A stretch of DNA of 64,000 nucleotides from Boesenbergia rotunda (Eukaryota; Streptophyta; Magnoliopsida; Zingiberales; Zingiberaceae): the NCBI GenBank assembly GCA_024364735.1, contig JAGFNQ010001125.1:293991-357990 (forward strand), read 5' to 3'. A model generated the notes under the pieces. That model had not been told where the DNA came from and made no database searches. It was given only the letters and a program-made list of their open reading frames with translations. Of this stretch, positions 45,818 to 58,000 are shown piece by piece. The stretch's first letter is position 1. Each line of letters begins with the position of its first letter. Position numbers and translations under genes: made by a program.

Positions 45818-48080
45818 CCCATAAATAGGCCAAAAAATCTCCCATTGCAACATAATTTATAATCATTAGAAGTTTGGACACCAAAAATACCATCTCCTAG
45901 CTCAACTCTAACTATTGATATTGGATTTTGAGAAATTCAAATATCCTAGGTCCATAAGTGGGTCTATCAGTGGGTTTTCATCAAAACCCACAGATGGACC
46001 TAGGATATTTGGATTTCTCAAAATCTAATATCAATAGTTAGAGTTGAGCTAGGAGATGGTATTTTTGGTGTCCAAACTTCTAATGATTATAAACTATGTT
46101 GCAATAGGAGATTTTTAGGTCTATCAGTGAGTTTTCACCAAAATCCACTGATGGACTTAGGATATTTGGATTTCTCAAAATCCAATATCAATAGTTAGAG
46201 TTGAGCTTGGAGATGGTATTTTTGGTGTCCAAACTTCTAATGATTATAAATTATGTTGCAATAGGAAATTTTAGGTCTATCAGTGAGTTTTCACCAAAAC
46301 CAACTGATGGACTTAGGATATTTGGATTTCTCAAAATCCAATATCAATAGTTAGAGTTGAGCTAGGAGATGGTATTTTTGGTGTCCAAACTTCTAATGAT
46401 TATAAATTATGTTGCAATAGGAGATTTTTAGGTCTATCAGTGAGTTTTCACCAAAACCCACTGATGGACGTAGGATATTTGGATTTCTCAAAATCCAATA
46501 TCAATAGTTAGAGTTAAGCTAGGAGATGGTATTTTTGGTGTCCAAACTTCTAATGATTATGAATTATGTTGCAATAGGAGTTTTCTAGGATGAATCAGTG
46601 GGTTTCGGTGAAAACTCACTAATAGACCTAGGATACTTGGATTTCTCCATACTTGATATCTCTATTTAGAATTTACTTAGGAGATGTTATTTCTGATGTG
46701 CAAACTTAGTACCAATAATTTTCGATTATGTTCTCTAACCGTATCAGTTGGCCTACAAAGATGTATAAATATGACTGCATCTTGGGCTCAGTCAAAAGAA
46801 ACCTCTCTTTCAACATGATTTCAAAAATATAAAGAGATAATTTTTTTATATTTGATTAATCTAAATTAATATAATAAATAATATTTAATAAATATATTAA
46901 TATATAAAAAACCTATCAAAACACGTGATTTCAGATTCAAACGCAGGGCCTGAAGTCAAATAACTTCAGACCCTATAAATAATTAATTTAATAAATATAA
47001 AAAATATATTTTTAAAATAAATGATTTCAGTGCCCTTGGGCCTTCTGACTTCAGGCCCAAGGAGGGCTTGAAGTCAGATGACTTTAGGCCCTCCTACCGT
47101 TTATTAAAAAGCCGAAACCTGAATGATTCTTCCAGCATTATGCGGTTGCTTGAGAATGATAGAGCAGTAAATGCTTAAGATGTACTATCTAGTTATTCTA
47201 CGTTATTTGGAAGATAAACATTAGGATTATTTAGAAGAAGAAAAAATCTATCTTCAGATCAAACACTGAATATTTTGTTGGAAAAGAAAAAATTAATTTG
47301 TAACTCTCCAATGACCATGATTGCAATAATATGGTAAGAGGGCCTGAAGTCAGATGATTTCAGGACCAAAAATATCATCTCCTAGTTCAACTCTAACTAG
47401 AACTATTGATATTTTATTTTACTTGCATTTATCTAAGATTGTGTTCAGGCCCTCCTAGCGTGACTTCAGACCCTACGTTTTAATCTGAAATTACGTGTTT
47501 TGATATGTTTTTTTTATATATTAATATATTTTTAAAATAGAAAAAAAAATTTGAGTGTACGTCGGGCCTGAATCATCTAATTTCAGGCCCAACGTAGGCC
47601 TGAAATAAAAAATTTCAGGCCCAGTGGCCTTTTTTTAAATATATTAATTTATATTAATCAAATATATAAAATTTCATACCCACGCTGGGCCTGAAATGAA
47701 AAGATTCATTTCAAGCCCAGTGGCCCAGTGGCCTTTTAAAATATTATTTAATATATTAATTTATATTAATCAAATATAAAAAATGATCTTTGTATATTTT
47801 TGAAATCACGTTGGATATGATATTTTTTAATTTTTACCTTACGTTTTTTATCTTATTCCATAATATATTATTTTAAAATAAAAAGTCTGAAAAAGCATAT
47901 TCAGATGTCTCGGAATTCGTTACTGAGAATGAGAAAGAGAAAGAGAAATGCATGCAGTACTTGGCAGGAGGGGTATAAGAGGAAGTTCACTAAAATAAGT
48001 ACGTTTTTTAGTAACAATGAAACCATGGTACGTCTTTTGATAAATACAAATTCTTGGGTACGCCTTTTGGTAAAAAGTCG
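45818..48080. mobile_element. Mutator-like non-autonomous element 1, left end lost
   Basis: The right terminus ...TTTTGGTAAAAAGTCG (48080) is the reverse of the CGGCTTTTTACC terminus of elements 2 and 3. Inside are one inverted and about four direct 157-bp units (45818-46600), a promoter-like zone (46740-46810), palindromic GGGCCTGAA words, and a unique core at about 47105-47340. No left terminus is present, so the target duplication cannot be tested (right flank TTTGATCGT). Confidence 0.75.
45961..46590 (+). repeat. 157-bp tandem repeat of the MULE family (one of four arrays)
   Basis: The phrase GGTCTATCAGTG recurs at 45961, 46118, 46274 and 46431, a period of 156-157 bp. Other arrays are at 49600-50090, 51020-51520 (inverted) and 54220-54700. 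Each unit holds the hairpin TCAGTGGGTTTT / AAAACCCACTGA with a 4-base loop. Confidence 0.88.
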
Positions 48081-48986
48081 TTTGATCGTAGGTCGTCACT
48101 TGCTACATGAGATGGAATAAAAGTACAGCCTACTTTGTCCAACTTGTCAACCTAAGAGCAAAGTAATAGAAGCATCTATTGATTCTCATATACATGAGCT
48201 ACCATATTTATAAAAATAAAACATATGCAGCCTAGCCCTCAGAGCATAGCACAGACGATGAATACATAACATCTCTAGCGTAATAATCAAGGATTAATTT
48301 CTAATAACTAACGACCTATATGCTCTACCCTACCATGCTTTTAATGCATGTGTACTTCAATTAACCTCCCTTGATATCCGTGGGACAGATTCTAGAGGAG
48401 TCGTTAAGATAATGGATCTACCTTTATAAAACATGTGTAACCTAAGCGTGTAAGAAATGAAAACTTTCTATTACTTTCATATCCATGAGCTGCCATATGT
48501 ATAACTAGGCGGCAAAAGATGATTCGCTCGCCCCAGTGCCCCTGTAAAACTGTTCCAGGACCAATACGGAGGAGGTAAATCATGGGGACTACTAACCCAG
48601 ATACTGTGGCTAGCGCATGGGAAGGGGGCACACTAACTTTGTCAATTTTTGACGACTAGACCACAAGATGACAATATCATATACACTAACCATTAATTCA
48701 TCCGATGGGGATGCCCTATTCATAACTAGCATGAAAGCAACTATATATTATAAGGTGTACCAATAAATCTACATATTAATAATTATTGAATATCTTCAAT
48801 TCTGGTATAACTATTCATATGATCAAAAGTGAATTGCTCATCTCAAGCGTTGCTCATCACTAGTCCCATAACGAAATAAATAGAGAAAATCATAATCATC
48901 AACCACAAAATAACTAATTATGATGTTCAATTTTTGATATCTTATTGTAATGCTAATTGACCTTCAATTAAGCATCATTTTCACAT
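48081..48986. other. Unassigned AT-rich stretch between MULEs
   Basis: No credible gene. A phrase CTATTGATTCTCATATACATGAGCTACCATAT (split by substitutions) at about 48177 recurs as a diverged copy near 48471, about 295 bp apart, suggesting an old tandem duplication. It is probably the original insertion background of the MULEs. Confidence 0.45.
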
Positions 48987-51900
48987 CGGCTTTTTACCAA
49001 AAGGTGAACCCAAGAATTGGTATTTACCAAAAGGCGTACCATGATTTCATTTTCACAAAAGGGCGCACTCATTTTAGTGAACTTCCTCTTATACCCCTCC
49101 TGCTAACTATTGTCTTTCTCTTTCTCTCTCAATAACAAATTCCGAGACGTCTGCACATGCTTTTTCAGACTTTTAATTTAAATTAATATATTATGGAATC
49201 GGCGCTAAACTAAAAAATGTAAGGTAAAAAATGAAAAAATATTTTAGTTAAAAAATATCTCATTTAACGTGATTTTAAAATATAAATAAATGATTTTTTA
49301 TATTTGATTAATAAAAATTAATATATTAAATAATATTTAATAAATAAATTAATATATAAAAAAATTTGAAATGAACATAGCGTGGGCCAGAAATCAATAC
49401 GCTTGGCTTGAAATATTTTTATTTCAGACCCATGTTGGGCCTGAAATCTTTTGATTCAGGCCCAACGTGGATTCAAAATTTTTTTCTATTTTAAAAGTAT
49501 ATTAATATATAAAAAACCTATCAAAACACTTAGTTTTATATTAAAACGCAGGGTCTGAAGTCACGCTAGGAGGGCCTGATTATAAATTATGTTGCAATAA
49601 GAGATTTTTAGGTCTATCAGTGGGTTTTCATCAAAACCCACTGATGGACCTAGGATATTTGGATTTCTAAAAATCCAATATCAATAGTTAGAGTTGAGCT
49701 AGGAAACGGTATTTTTAGTGTTCAAACTTCTAATGATTATTAATTATGTTGCAATAGGAGATTTTTAGGTCTATCAGTGAGTTTTCACCAAAATCCACTG
49801 ATGGACCTAGGATATTTGGATTTCTCAAAATCCAATATCAATAGTTAGAGTTGAGCTAGGAGATGGTATTTTTGGTGTCCAAACTTCTAATGACTATAAA
49901 TTATGCTGCAATAGGAGATTTTTATGTCTATCAGTGGGTTTTCATCAAAACCCACTGATGGACCAAGGATATTTGGATTTCTCAAAATCCAATATCAATA
50001 GTTAGAGTTGAGCTAGGAGATGGTATTTTTGGTGTCCAAACTTCTAATGATTATGAATTATGTTGCAATAGGAGTTTTCTAGGATGAATCAGCGGGTTTC
50101 GGTGAAAACTCACTGATGGACCTAGGATACTTATATTTCTCCATACTTGATATCTCTATTTAGAATTTACTTAGGAGATATTATTTCTGATGTGAAAATT
50201 TAGTACCAATAATTTTCAGTTATGCTCTCTAACCATATCAGTTGGCACACAATGATATATAAATATGACTGCATCTTGGGTACAGTTAAAAGAAACCTCT
50301 CTTTCAACATGATTTCAAAAATATAAAGAGATAATTTTTTATATTTGATTAATCTAAATTAATATAATAAATAATATTTAATAAATATATTAATATGTAA
50401 AAAAACCTATCAAAACACGTGATTTCATATTCAAACGCAGAGCCTGAAGTCATCCTAGGAGGACCTAAAGTTAAATAACTTCAGACCCTATAAATAATTA
50501 ATTTAATAAATAATAATTAAATATAAAAAAATATTTTTAAAATAAATGAATTTGCAGTGCCCTTGGGCCTGAAGTCATCTGGGCCTGAAGTCAAAATGAC
50601 TTCAGGCCCAAGGCTTGGCTTCAGTATTGCATGAAGTATCAACAAAAGCACACAAAATACAAGAAAAATTCTTATGCAAGCAAGCAGAGGTTGAGGACTC
50701 CCATGCTCAGATTGAAAATTATTATTTATTATATTAATTTAGATTAATCAAATATAAAAAATTATCTCTTTATATTTTTGAAATCATGTTGAAAGAGAAG
50801 TTTCTTTTAACTGTGCCCAAGATGCTGTTATATTTATACATCTTTGTATGCCAACTGATACGGTTAAAGAACATAACTGAAAATTATTGGTACTAAGTTT
50901 GCACATCAGAAATAATATCTCCTAAGTAAATTCTAAATAGAGATATCAAGTATGGAGAAATCCAAGTATCCTAGGTCCATCAGTGAGTTTTCACCGAAAC
51001 CCACTGATTCATCCTAAAAAACTTGTTTTGCAACATAATTCATAATCATTAGATGTTTGGACACCAAAAATACCATCTCCTAGCTCAACTCTAACTATTG
51101 ATATTGGATTTTGAGAAATCCAAATATCCTAGGTCCATAAGTGGGTTTTGATGAAAACCCACTGATAGACATAAAAATCTCCTATTGCAGCATAATTTAT
51201 AGTCATTAGAAGTTTGGACACTAAAAATACCATCTCCTAGCTCAACTTTAATTATTGATATTAGATTTTGAGAAATCCAAATATTCTAGGTCCATCAGTG
51301 GGTTTTGGTGAAAACCCACTGATAGACCTGAAAATCTCCTATTACAACATAATTTATAATCATTTGAAGTTTGGACACCAAAAATATCATCTCTTAGCTC
51401 AACTATAACTATTGATATTGGATTTTGAGAAATCCAAATATCTTAGGTTCATCAGTGGGTTTTGATGAAAACCCACAGATAGACCTAAAAATCTCCTATT
51501 GCAACATAATTTATAATCAGACCCTCCTAGCTTGACTTCAAACCCTGCGTTTTAATCTGAAATTAAGTGTTTTGATAGGTTTTTTATATATTAATATATT
51601 TTTAAAATAGAAAAAAATTTTGAGTCTACGTTGGCCCTGAATCAAAAGATTTCAGGCCCATCTGAAATCAATAGATTTTCGGCCTACGCTATGTTCATCT
51701 CATATTTTTTTTGTATATTAATTTATTTATTAAATATTATTTAATATATTAATTTCTATTAATCAAATATAAAAATTATTTATTTATATTTTTAAATCAT
51801 GTTGGATGAGATATTTTTTAACTGAAATATGTTTTTGATTTTTACCTTACATTTTTTTAGTTTAGCGCCAATTCCATAATATATTATTTTAAAATAAAAG

Positions 51901-52083
51901 TCTGAAAAAACTTGTGCAGATGTCTCATAATTTGTTACTGAGAGAGAAATAGAAAGACAATAGTTAGCAAAAGGGATATAAGAGAAAGTTCACTAAAATG
52001 AGTATGCCCTCGGGTGAAAATGAAATCATGGTACGCCTTTTAGTAAATACCAATTCTCGAGTACGCGTTTTGGTAAAAAGTCA
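48987..52083. mobile_element. Fold-back Mutator-like element 2 with 9-bp TSD
   Basis: The left end CGGCTTTTTACCAAAAGG (48987) and right end TTTTGGTAAAAAGTCA (52083) are flanked by TTTTCACAT at 48978-48986 and 52084-52092. Left arm 48987 to about 50400 and right arm about 50722 to 52083 are the same modules in reverse order. These are terminal motif, AT block, GGCCTGAAAT block, 157-bp units and promoter-like zone. Only 50400-50721 lacks a mirror partner. It has no transposase. The 9-bp duplication and long inverted ends fit Mutator-like elements; the family call is inference. Confidence 0.85.
50614..50722 (+). other. Unique core of the fold-back element, possible captured exon
   Basis: This 109-bp stretch has no copy in the window and differs in composition from the AT-rich arms. 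Starting at 50619 it has one open plus-strand frame of about 37 codons rich in Lys, Glu and Gln, including HKIQEKFLCKQAEVEDSHAQ. I do not recognise the protein. It could be host coding sequence captured between MULE ends, or chance. Confidence 0.35.
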
Positions 52084-52906
52084 TTTTCACATTGCAGATC
52101 CAATGGATGTTTCACCAAGTTTGATAATTAATATAAGTGTTGCACTAAACTATACCAAAAAAATTTAGCTTATGTTTAATTTAATAGTACATTTCCCCTC
52201 AAAATTATAGGGCAAATGTTTTTTTTCACTACCAAATAACTCATATAGTAAAATGGAAAGGCACCATATGTCTATTCAAGTTAGGGATGTGGATCATATT
52301 TAAATCAATTTCCCTATTCTTCATCCTCATTCTGCTTTAATATATTTATCTCTATCTCTATTGGATATTCAATTTTGATTCATCATCTTTATAATCATCA
52401 TCTTTATCCATCTCTTATCCAAATATCTGATTACCACCTACAATTGTATTTTTTTCAAATTTGAATTATTCGATGAAGCTATGAATATTTACCAAATTCT
52501 TAAGAAAACAATAAAAAAAAGATTAAAGATAAAAAATTAACAAACTAAACATGATAGAAGAAATAAAAAAATATTCAAAATAGTTTATCTCAACATTATT
52601 ATCTATAAAATAGCACCAATTCTATATTAATAATTTTAATCGTTCCAACTAATTATTATCATTCAATACAAATATTTTAGAATTAACATTATATCTAAAA
52701 TAACATAATTCAACCCATAAAATTCAAATTGAAGAGGGTTTGTGAGTTTTGGATTTGTTTGAGAATTGAAAAAAAAATATTCTTTAATATATATATTTAT
52801 ATATATATATCCAACTCTCACGTCTAACCGAGTGAGCGGGATGTTTGGAAGTGTACTTAGTCACCTACGGAGTTGGGCATGGGAGGTTATCATATCATTT
52901 CTCTTT

Positions 52907-52948
<42 letters not shown>

Positions 52949-53408
52949 GATGGAGTATATATAAGATTTTAATTGGCCCATCTCTCTGAGAAAAAATAAA
53001 AAAATAAAAAATAACAAACTAAACATCATAAAAAATAATAAAATAATAAAAATAGTTTATCCCAACACTATTATCCTATAAAAATAATATTAACTCTATA
53101 ATAATAATTTTATTCATTCCATACCATTATCATCATTCAACAAAGCACATGAAATAAACATCATATCTAAAAATAACATAGTTTAACTTGTAAAATTAAA
53201 ATTGAAAAGTTGCTAATGGGTTTTGAAGTTTAAAAAAGAAATGTTTCTTTGATAAATAAATAAATAATAATTTAATCTATTATTCAGGTTGGATATAGAT
53301 ATGATTCTACCAAACTTACAATTTCATACCCAATAATTTAATTGGGTGGTTGAAAAAAATATCTTTATATCACTGAGTGGGATATCAAATCTTCCATGAA
53401 ATTATCAT
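52084..53408. repeat. Degraded hAT-like MITE relative with internal duplication, plus (TA)n
   Basis: TTAGGGATGTGGAT near 52283 recalls the terminus TAGGGATGGCAAT, and 52660-52800 aligns by eye with 8690-8870. A second diverged copy of 52505-52760 lies at 52985-53240. A (TA) run spans about 52909-52944. TTATTCAGGTTGGATATAGATATG (split by changes) near 53280 matches TATTCAGGTCGGATATTGG at 8886. No coding sequence is seen. Confidence 0.55.
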
Positions 53409-55014
53409 CGGCTTTTTACCAAAGGGCGTACCCAAAAATTGGTATTTACCAAAAGGTATACCATGGTTTTATTTTCACCAAAGGGCGCACTCATTTTAGT
53501 GAACTTCCTCTTATGCCTCCTCCAGCTATGTACTGCCTTTATCTTTCTCTCTCAATAACAAATTCTGACATGAACGTACTTTTTAAGATTTTTATTTTAA
53601 AATAATATATTATGGAATCGACGCTAAACTAAAAAACGTAAGGTAAAAATCAAAAAATATTTCAGTTAAAAAATATCTCATCCAACGTGATTTAAAAATA
53701 TAAATAAATGATTTTTGTATTTGATTAATAGAAATTAATATATTAAATAATATTTAATAAATATATTAATATATAAAAAATTTGAAAAAAACTGAGTGTG
53801 GGCCTGAAATCAATAGATTTCAGCCACACGCTGGCCTGAAATATTTTTATTTCAGACCCACATTGGGCCTGAAATAAAAATATTTTAGGCCCAGCGTGGG
53901 TCTGAAATCTTTTGATTCAGGTTCGACGTGAACTCAAATTTTTTTCTATTTTAAAAATATATTAATATATAAAAAACCTATCAAAACACTTAATTTCATA
54001 TTAAAACGTAAGGTCTGAAGTCACGCTAGGAGGGCCTGAACACAGATGTGTTCAGGCCCTCCAGGCCTAAGGAATGTTCAGGGCCTCCTTGGGCCTGAAC
54101 ACAATCTTGGATAAATATAAGTAAATTAAATAAAAATATCAATAGTTCTAGTTAGAGTTGAGCTAGGAGATAGTATTTTTGGTATCCAAACTTCTAATGA
54201 TTATAAATTATGTTGCAATAAGAGATTTTTAGGTCTATTAGTGGGTTTTCACCAAAACCCACTAATAAACCTAGGATATTTGGATTTCTCAAAATCCAAT
54301 ATCAATAGTTAAAGTTGAGCTAGGAGATAGTATTTTTGGTGTCCAAACTTCTAATGATTATAAATTATGTTGCAATAGGAGATTTTTAGGTCTATGAGTG
54401 GGTTTTCATTAAAACCCACTGATGTACCTAGGATATTTGGATTTCTCAAAATCCAATATCAATAGTTAGAGTTGAGCTAGGAGATGGTATTTTTGGTGCC
54501 CAAACTTCTAATGATTATAAATTATGCTGCAATAAGAGATTTTTAGGTATATAAGTGGGTTTTCATCAAAACCCACTTATGGACCTAGCATATTTGAATT
54601 TCTCAAAATCTAATATCAATAGTTAGAGTTGAGCTAAGAGATGGTATTTTTGGTGTCCAAACTTCTACTGATTATGAATTATGTTGCAATAAGAGTTTTT
54701 TAGGATGAATTAGTGGGTTTCGGTGAAAGCTCACTGATGAACCTAGGATATTTGAATTTCTCCATACTTGATATCTCTATTTAGAATTTACTTAGGAGAT
54801 ATTATTTCTGATGTGCAAATATAGTACCAATAATTTTCAGTTATGTTCAGACGTCTCAGAATTTGTTATTGAGAGAGAAAGAGAAAGATAGTACATAGTA
54901 GGAGAGGTATAAGAGGAAGTTAACTAAAATGAGTGCGTCCTTTGATAAAAATGAAATTATGGTACGCCTTTTGATTAATATCAATTTTTAGATACGTTCT
55001 TTGATAAAAAGCCG
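53409..55014. mobile_element. Mutator-like non-autonomous element 3, complete, 9-bp TSD
   Basis: CGGCTTTTTACCAAAGGGCG (53409) to GATAAAAAGCCG (55014), flanked by AATTATCAT at 53400-53408 and 55015-55023. The interior has GGCCTGAAAT/ATTTCAGGCC palindromes (53800-54110) and about three and a half 157-bp units (54170-54720). The right side keeps only the outer terminal zone (from about 54850), so it is a 1606-bp deletion derivative of the fold-back type. Confidence 0.88.
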
Positions 55015-55022
55015 AATTATCA

Positions 55023-58000
55023 TGTCACGCCCCGAGACCCTGGAGCCGCTGATCCAATAGAGAATCGGACAGCACCTCCCCTATCCGACGGATAATTTAC
55101 ACATACACACAGATACAAAGAACACAACCACGCAGTTAAATGGCCTCAGGCCTCAAATACATGCAGAAACAACAGATATATATCTATAACCGTCGTAAAA
55201 CTAAAGTACGAACTCACCTGAGCTGCCAGGGGGCAGGAACAAAGCCAAAACCCCACGAAGTCCAACATAGGACTCAAAAGTACAATACCATCGAATAAAA
55301 CATGAATACATGTCCAAAACATGGCAACGGAAGCAAAGTATATACTACAGAGTCCATAACCGAAAAATAACATAAGATAAACCAAAACGGAGCTCCTCTC
55401 GAGCTGGGGACAAGCGGCTAGGGCTCTCCTGGCAGACATTAACCTGAAATTAAGAAAAATAACCAACGGGGTGAGTCCAAAAGGAACTCTGCGGATACCC
55501 AGAGTAGATATGCATAGAAAGTTATACTAACAATAAGAGTTCCGCTAATACAGTCTCATATCAACAATAGGGAAAGACTAATACTAAAAATATACTGAGG
55601 TAGATACATACCAGAATTCATCTAATCTGAAAAGAGGGTAATAAGTACCAATAGACATATAATCTCAGATAACAGGTCTCCAGAATATGCATGTCAAACA
55701 AGTGCAAAAATCAAGTGCAGCAAACAATGCCCGATGCAAAGTATGCACATGGTGCAATGACATGTGTCACCCCTGACACCAGTCAGATCATCATACACCT
55801 GTCATAGGCGACGTCTGAACGGGTAGGGCTATGACAACTGTACGCACCCTGTTGGGACCGGGTGCATGTCGATAAGGATACGAGTTCGTAAAATTTAAAA
55901 TTTTTACGTGCAGCGGAAGAGTTTGCATAAAATAATTTCCTAAATTATTTTAACTTCGTATCTAGCATGCAACCTTATAGTGTATCGACATAATCATAAA
56001 ATAAAAGTTTGCGAAAAGGTAAACTAATTTACCAAGTACCTGGCGTAACTTGAAGAAAGGGACGAGATCCAACTGTAGCGTCCCTTGGAAGCTTCGCCTC
56101 TATTCGCGTCCACGCCGAGTTCTCTTCGGGATGACTTCGCAAAGTCACGAGTTTTGTGCCGACGAGAACTACTAGATTCTCGGAAGGCACAACTAGAAGG
56201 ATAAGAGAAAATAATGAAAAACTAACCAACGAAGTAACGGAATCAAATTCCGGGAAGAGAGGAATCGCTATCCGCTTCTTCTTCTTCGCGTTCGGGTTCT
56301 CCTTCTTCTTCTTGAAGCTCACGCCAACCTCAACTAAGGGAGGAGTTGCGCCGGCCCTAAGTCACCAAGTGGGCGCTGGCCCTAGGCTCCAAGTGGGCGC
56401 CGGCCCTAGGCAAGAGAGGGAGAGGGAGAAGAGAAGAGAAGAGATTAAGAGAGAGAGGGAGAGCTCTATGATTCAATTACTTGAATTGGAATTAAGGGCT
56501 AGCCTTTGGTTCCTTTATATAGTAGCAACTCCTTTGCTAAGTCTCCCTCTAAACCGAATTAACGGAATTAACGGAATTAGTTATAAGAAATTTATCTTTA
56601 TAAATTTTCTTATTGCTTATTCCGTTTAAGCCTAGTCTTATTATAACCATTTATAATAAAACAAATTAGTTATCATAAGAAATTTATTCTATAAATTTTC
56701 TTATGAATTTTATTATAACTAACTTTATAATAAAACTAATTATTTATCATAAGAAATTTATCCTATAAATTCTTATAAATTAATTCCGTTTAAACCAAGT
56801 CTTTATTATAAACTAATTTATAATAAAAACTAATTCTTCTACTCTTTAAATTATGGAATAAATTTTATAAGAAATTTATAAACTTTCTTATTATGGAAAA
56901 ATCAATTCATAATTGATTTTATAAAATTAAAATAAACCCAATTCATGGATTATTTTAATCTTCCATAAAAGAATAAATTTCTATAAATTTATTTATATAA
57001 ATTTCTTTATACAAATTTATTTATCCATAATTCATAAAATAAATCGTGCTTGATTTATCTTATTAATTAAACCAAATAAATTGATTTAATTCCCTTTAAT
57101 GGCCGGCCACCACAAGGAGGGTTAATACCCTCTTTGGCCGGCCAAAACCGACCCGAACCGATCGCGAATTAAACTCATTTAAATCGCCCAAAAAGCCTTC
57201 AAAAGACTTAGCCATTTTAGTTTCCATTGCGCCTCTGATTAACTCAGATTCGACTTATTTCTCTTGATCAGAAAATCCAATTTTCAACTCGTTTTAAATC
57301 TCTCGGATTACTCATAGTGCGTGTGACTAAATAGGCTTTCGATTTATGTTGGCCGTCTATAATTAACTAATTATAGATCGATCATGAGTGGCACCTAGTA
57401 GTACATCATGATCCCCAATTAATCGAAAGATCAACGGTTTGACCTCAGAAGAAATTATTCTGAAACCCTTCAGCAGCTCTAATGAATCGTGCCCCATTCC
57501 CTTCACCACCTTATACCCACTTGGTTCAGGACACGGTCAATGGTGTCAGTCCCCACTAGGCTGACTACGTCACGCCTAGCCCAAGTAATGTCTTACTCGT
57601 CCTTTGGATTTCTAATTACTCTCATGTATTTTAGAGACTCTCACTCTAAACATGATATGCTCTGGCCAGAGGCTTTGAGTAACAATCCGATGATAGGCCT
57701 GAGTATACATCTCCTCGCAAGGAGTGGTGAATCCTTTGTAGGCTGTTCAAACATCTTCGGACACTTCGGCTTATACCCGATCATCCTGGGTCCACACCTC
57801 CTTGGAGATGCTTGCTTAAGATGTCAAAGTATAAGTCTCTATGACCAAGATGACTTGAACACCGCAAGTCAAAGGAGCATCGCACTTAAGCCGCAGTAAG
57901 ATCTTCATTGACATATCTACATGTAGATTCCCATATGAAGTCTTACAGCTAGTCACTCCAATGAACTAGTTCCCTTAACTAGCATCCATGTTTATCTCCG

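Noticed and set aside
52766..52972. Small frame with IYIYIYI runs, possibly a membrane peptide
   Set aside because: It is the translation of (TA)n microsatellites.
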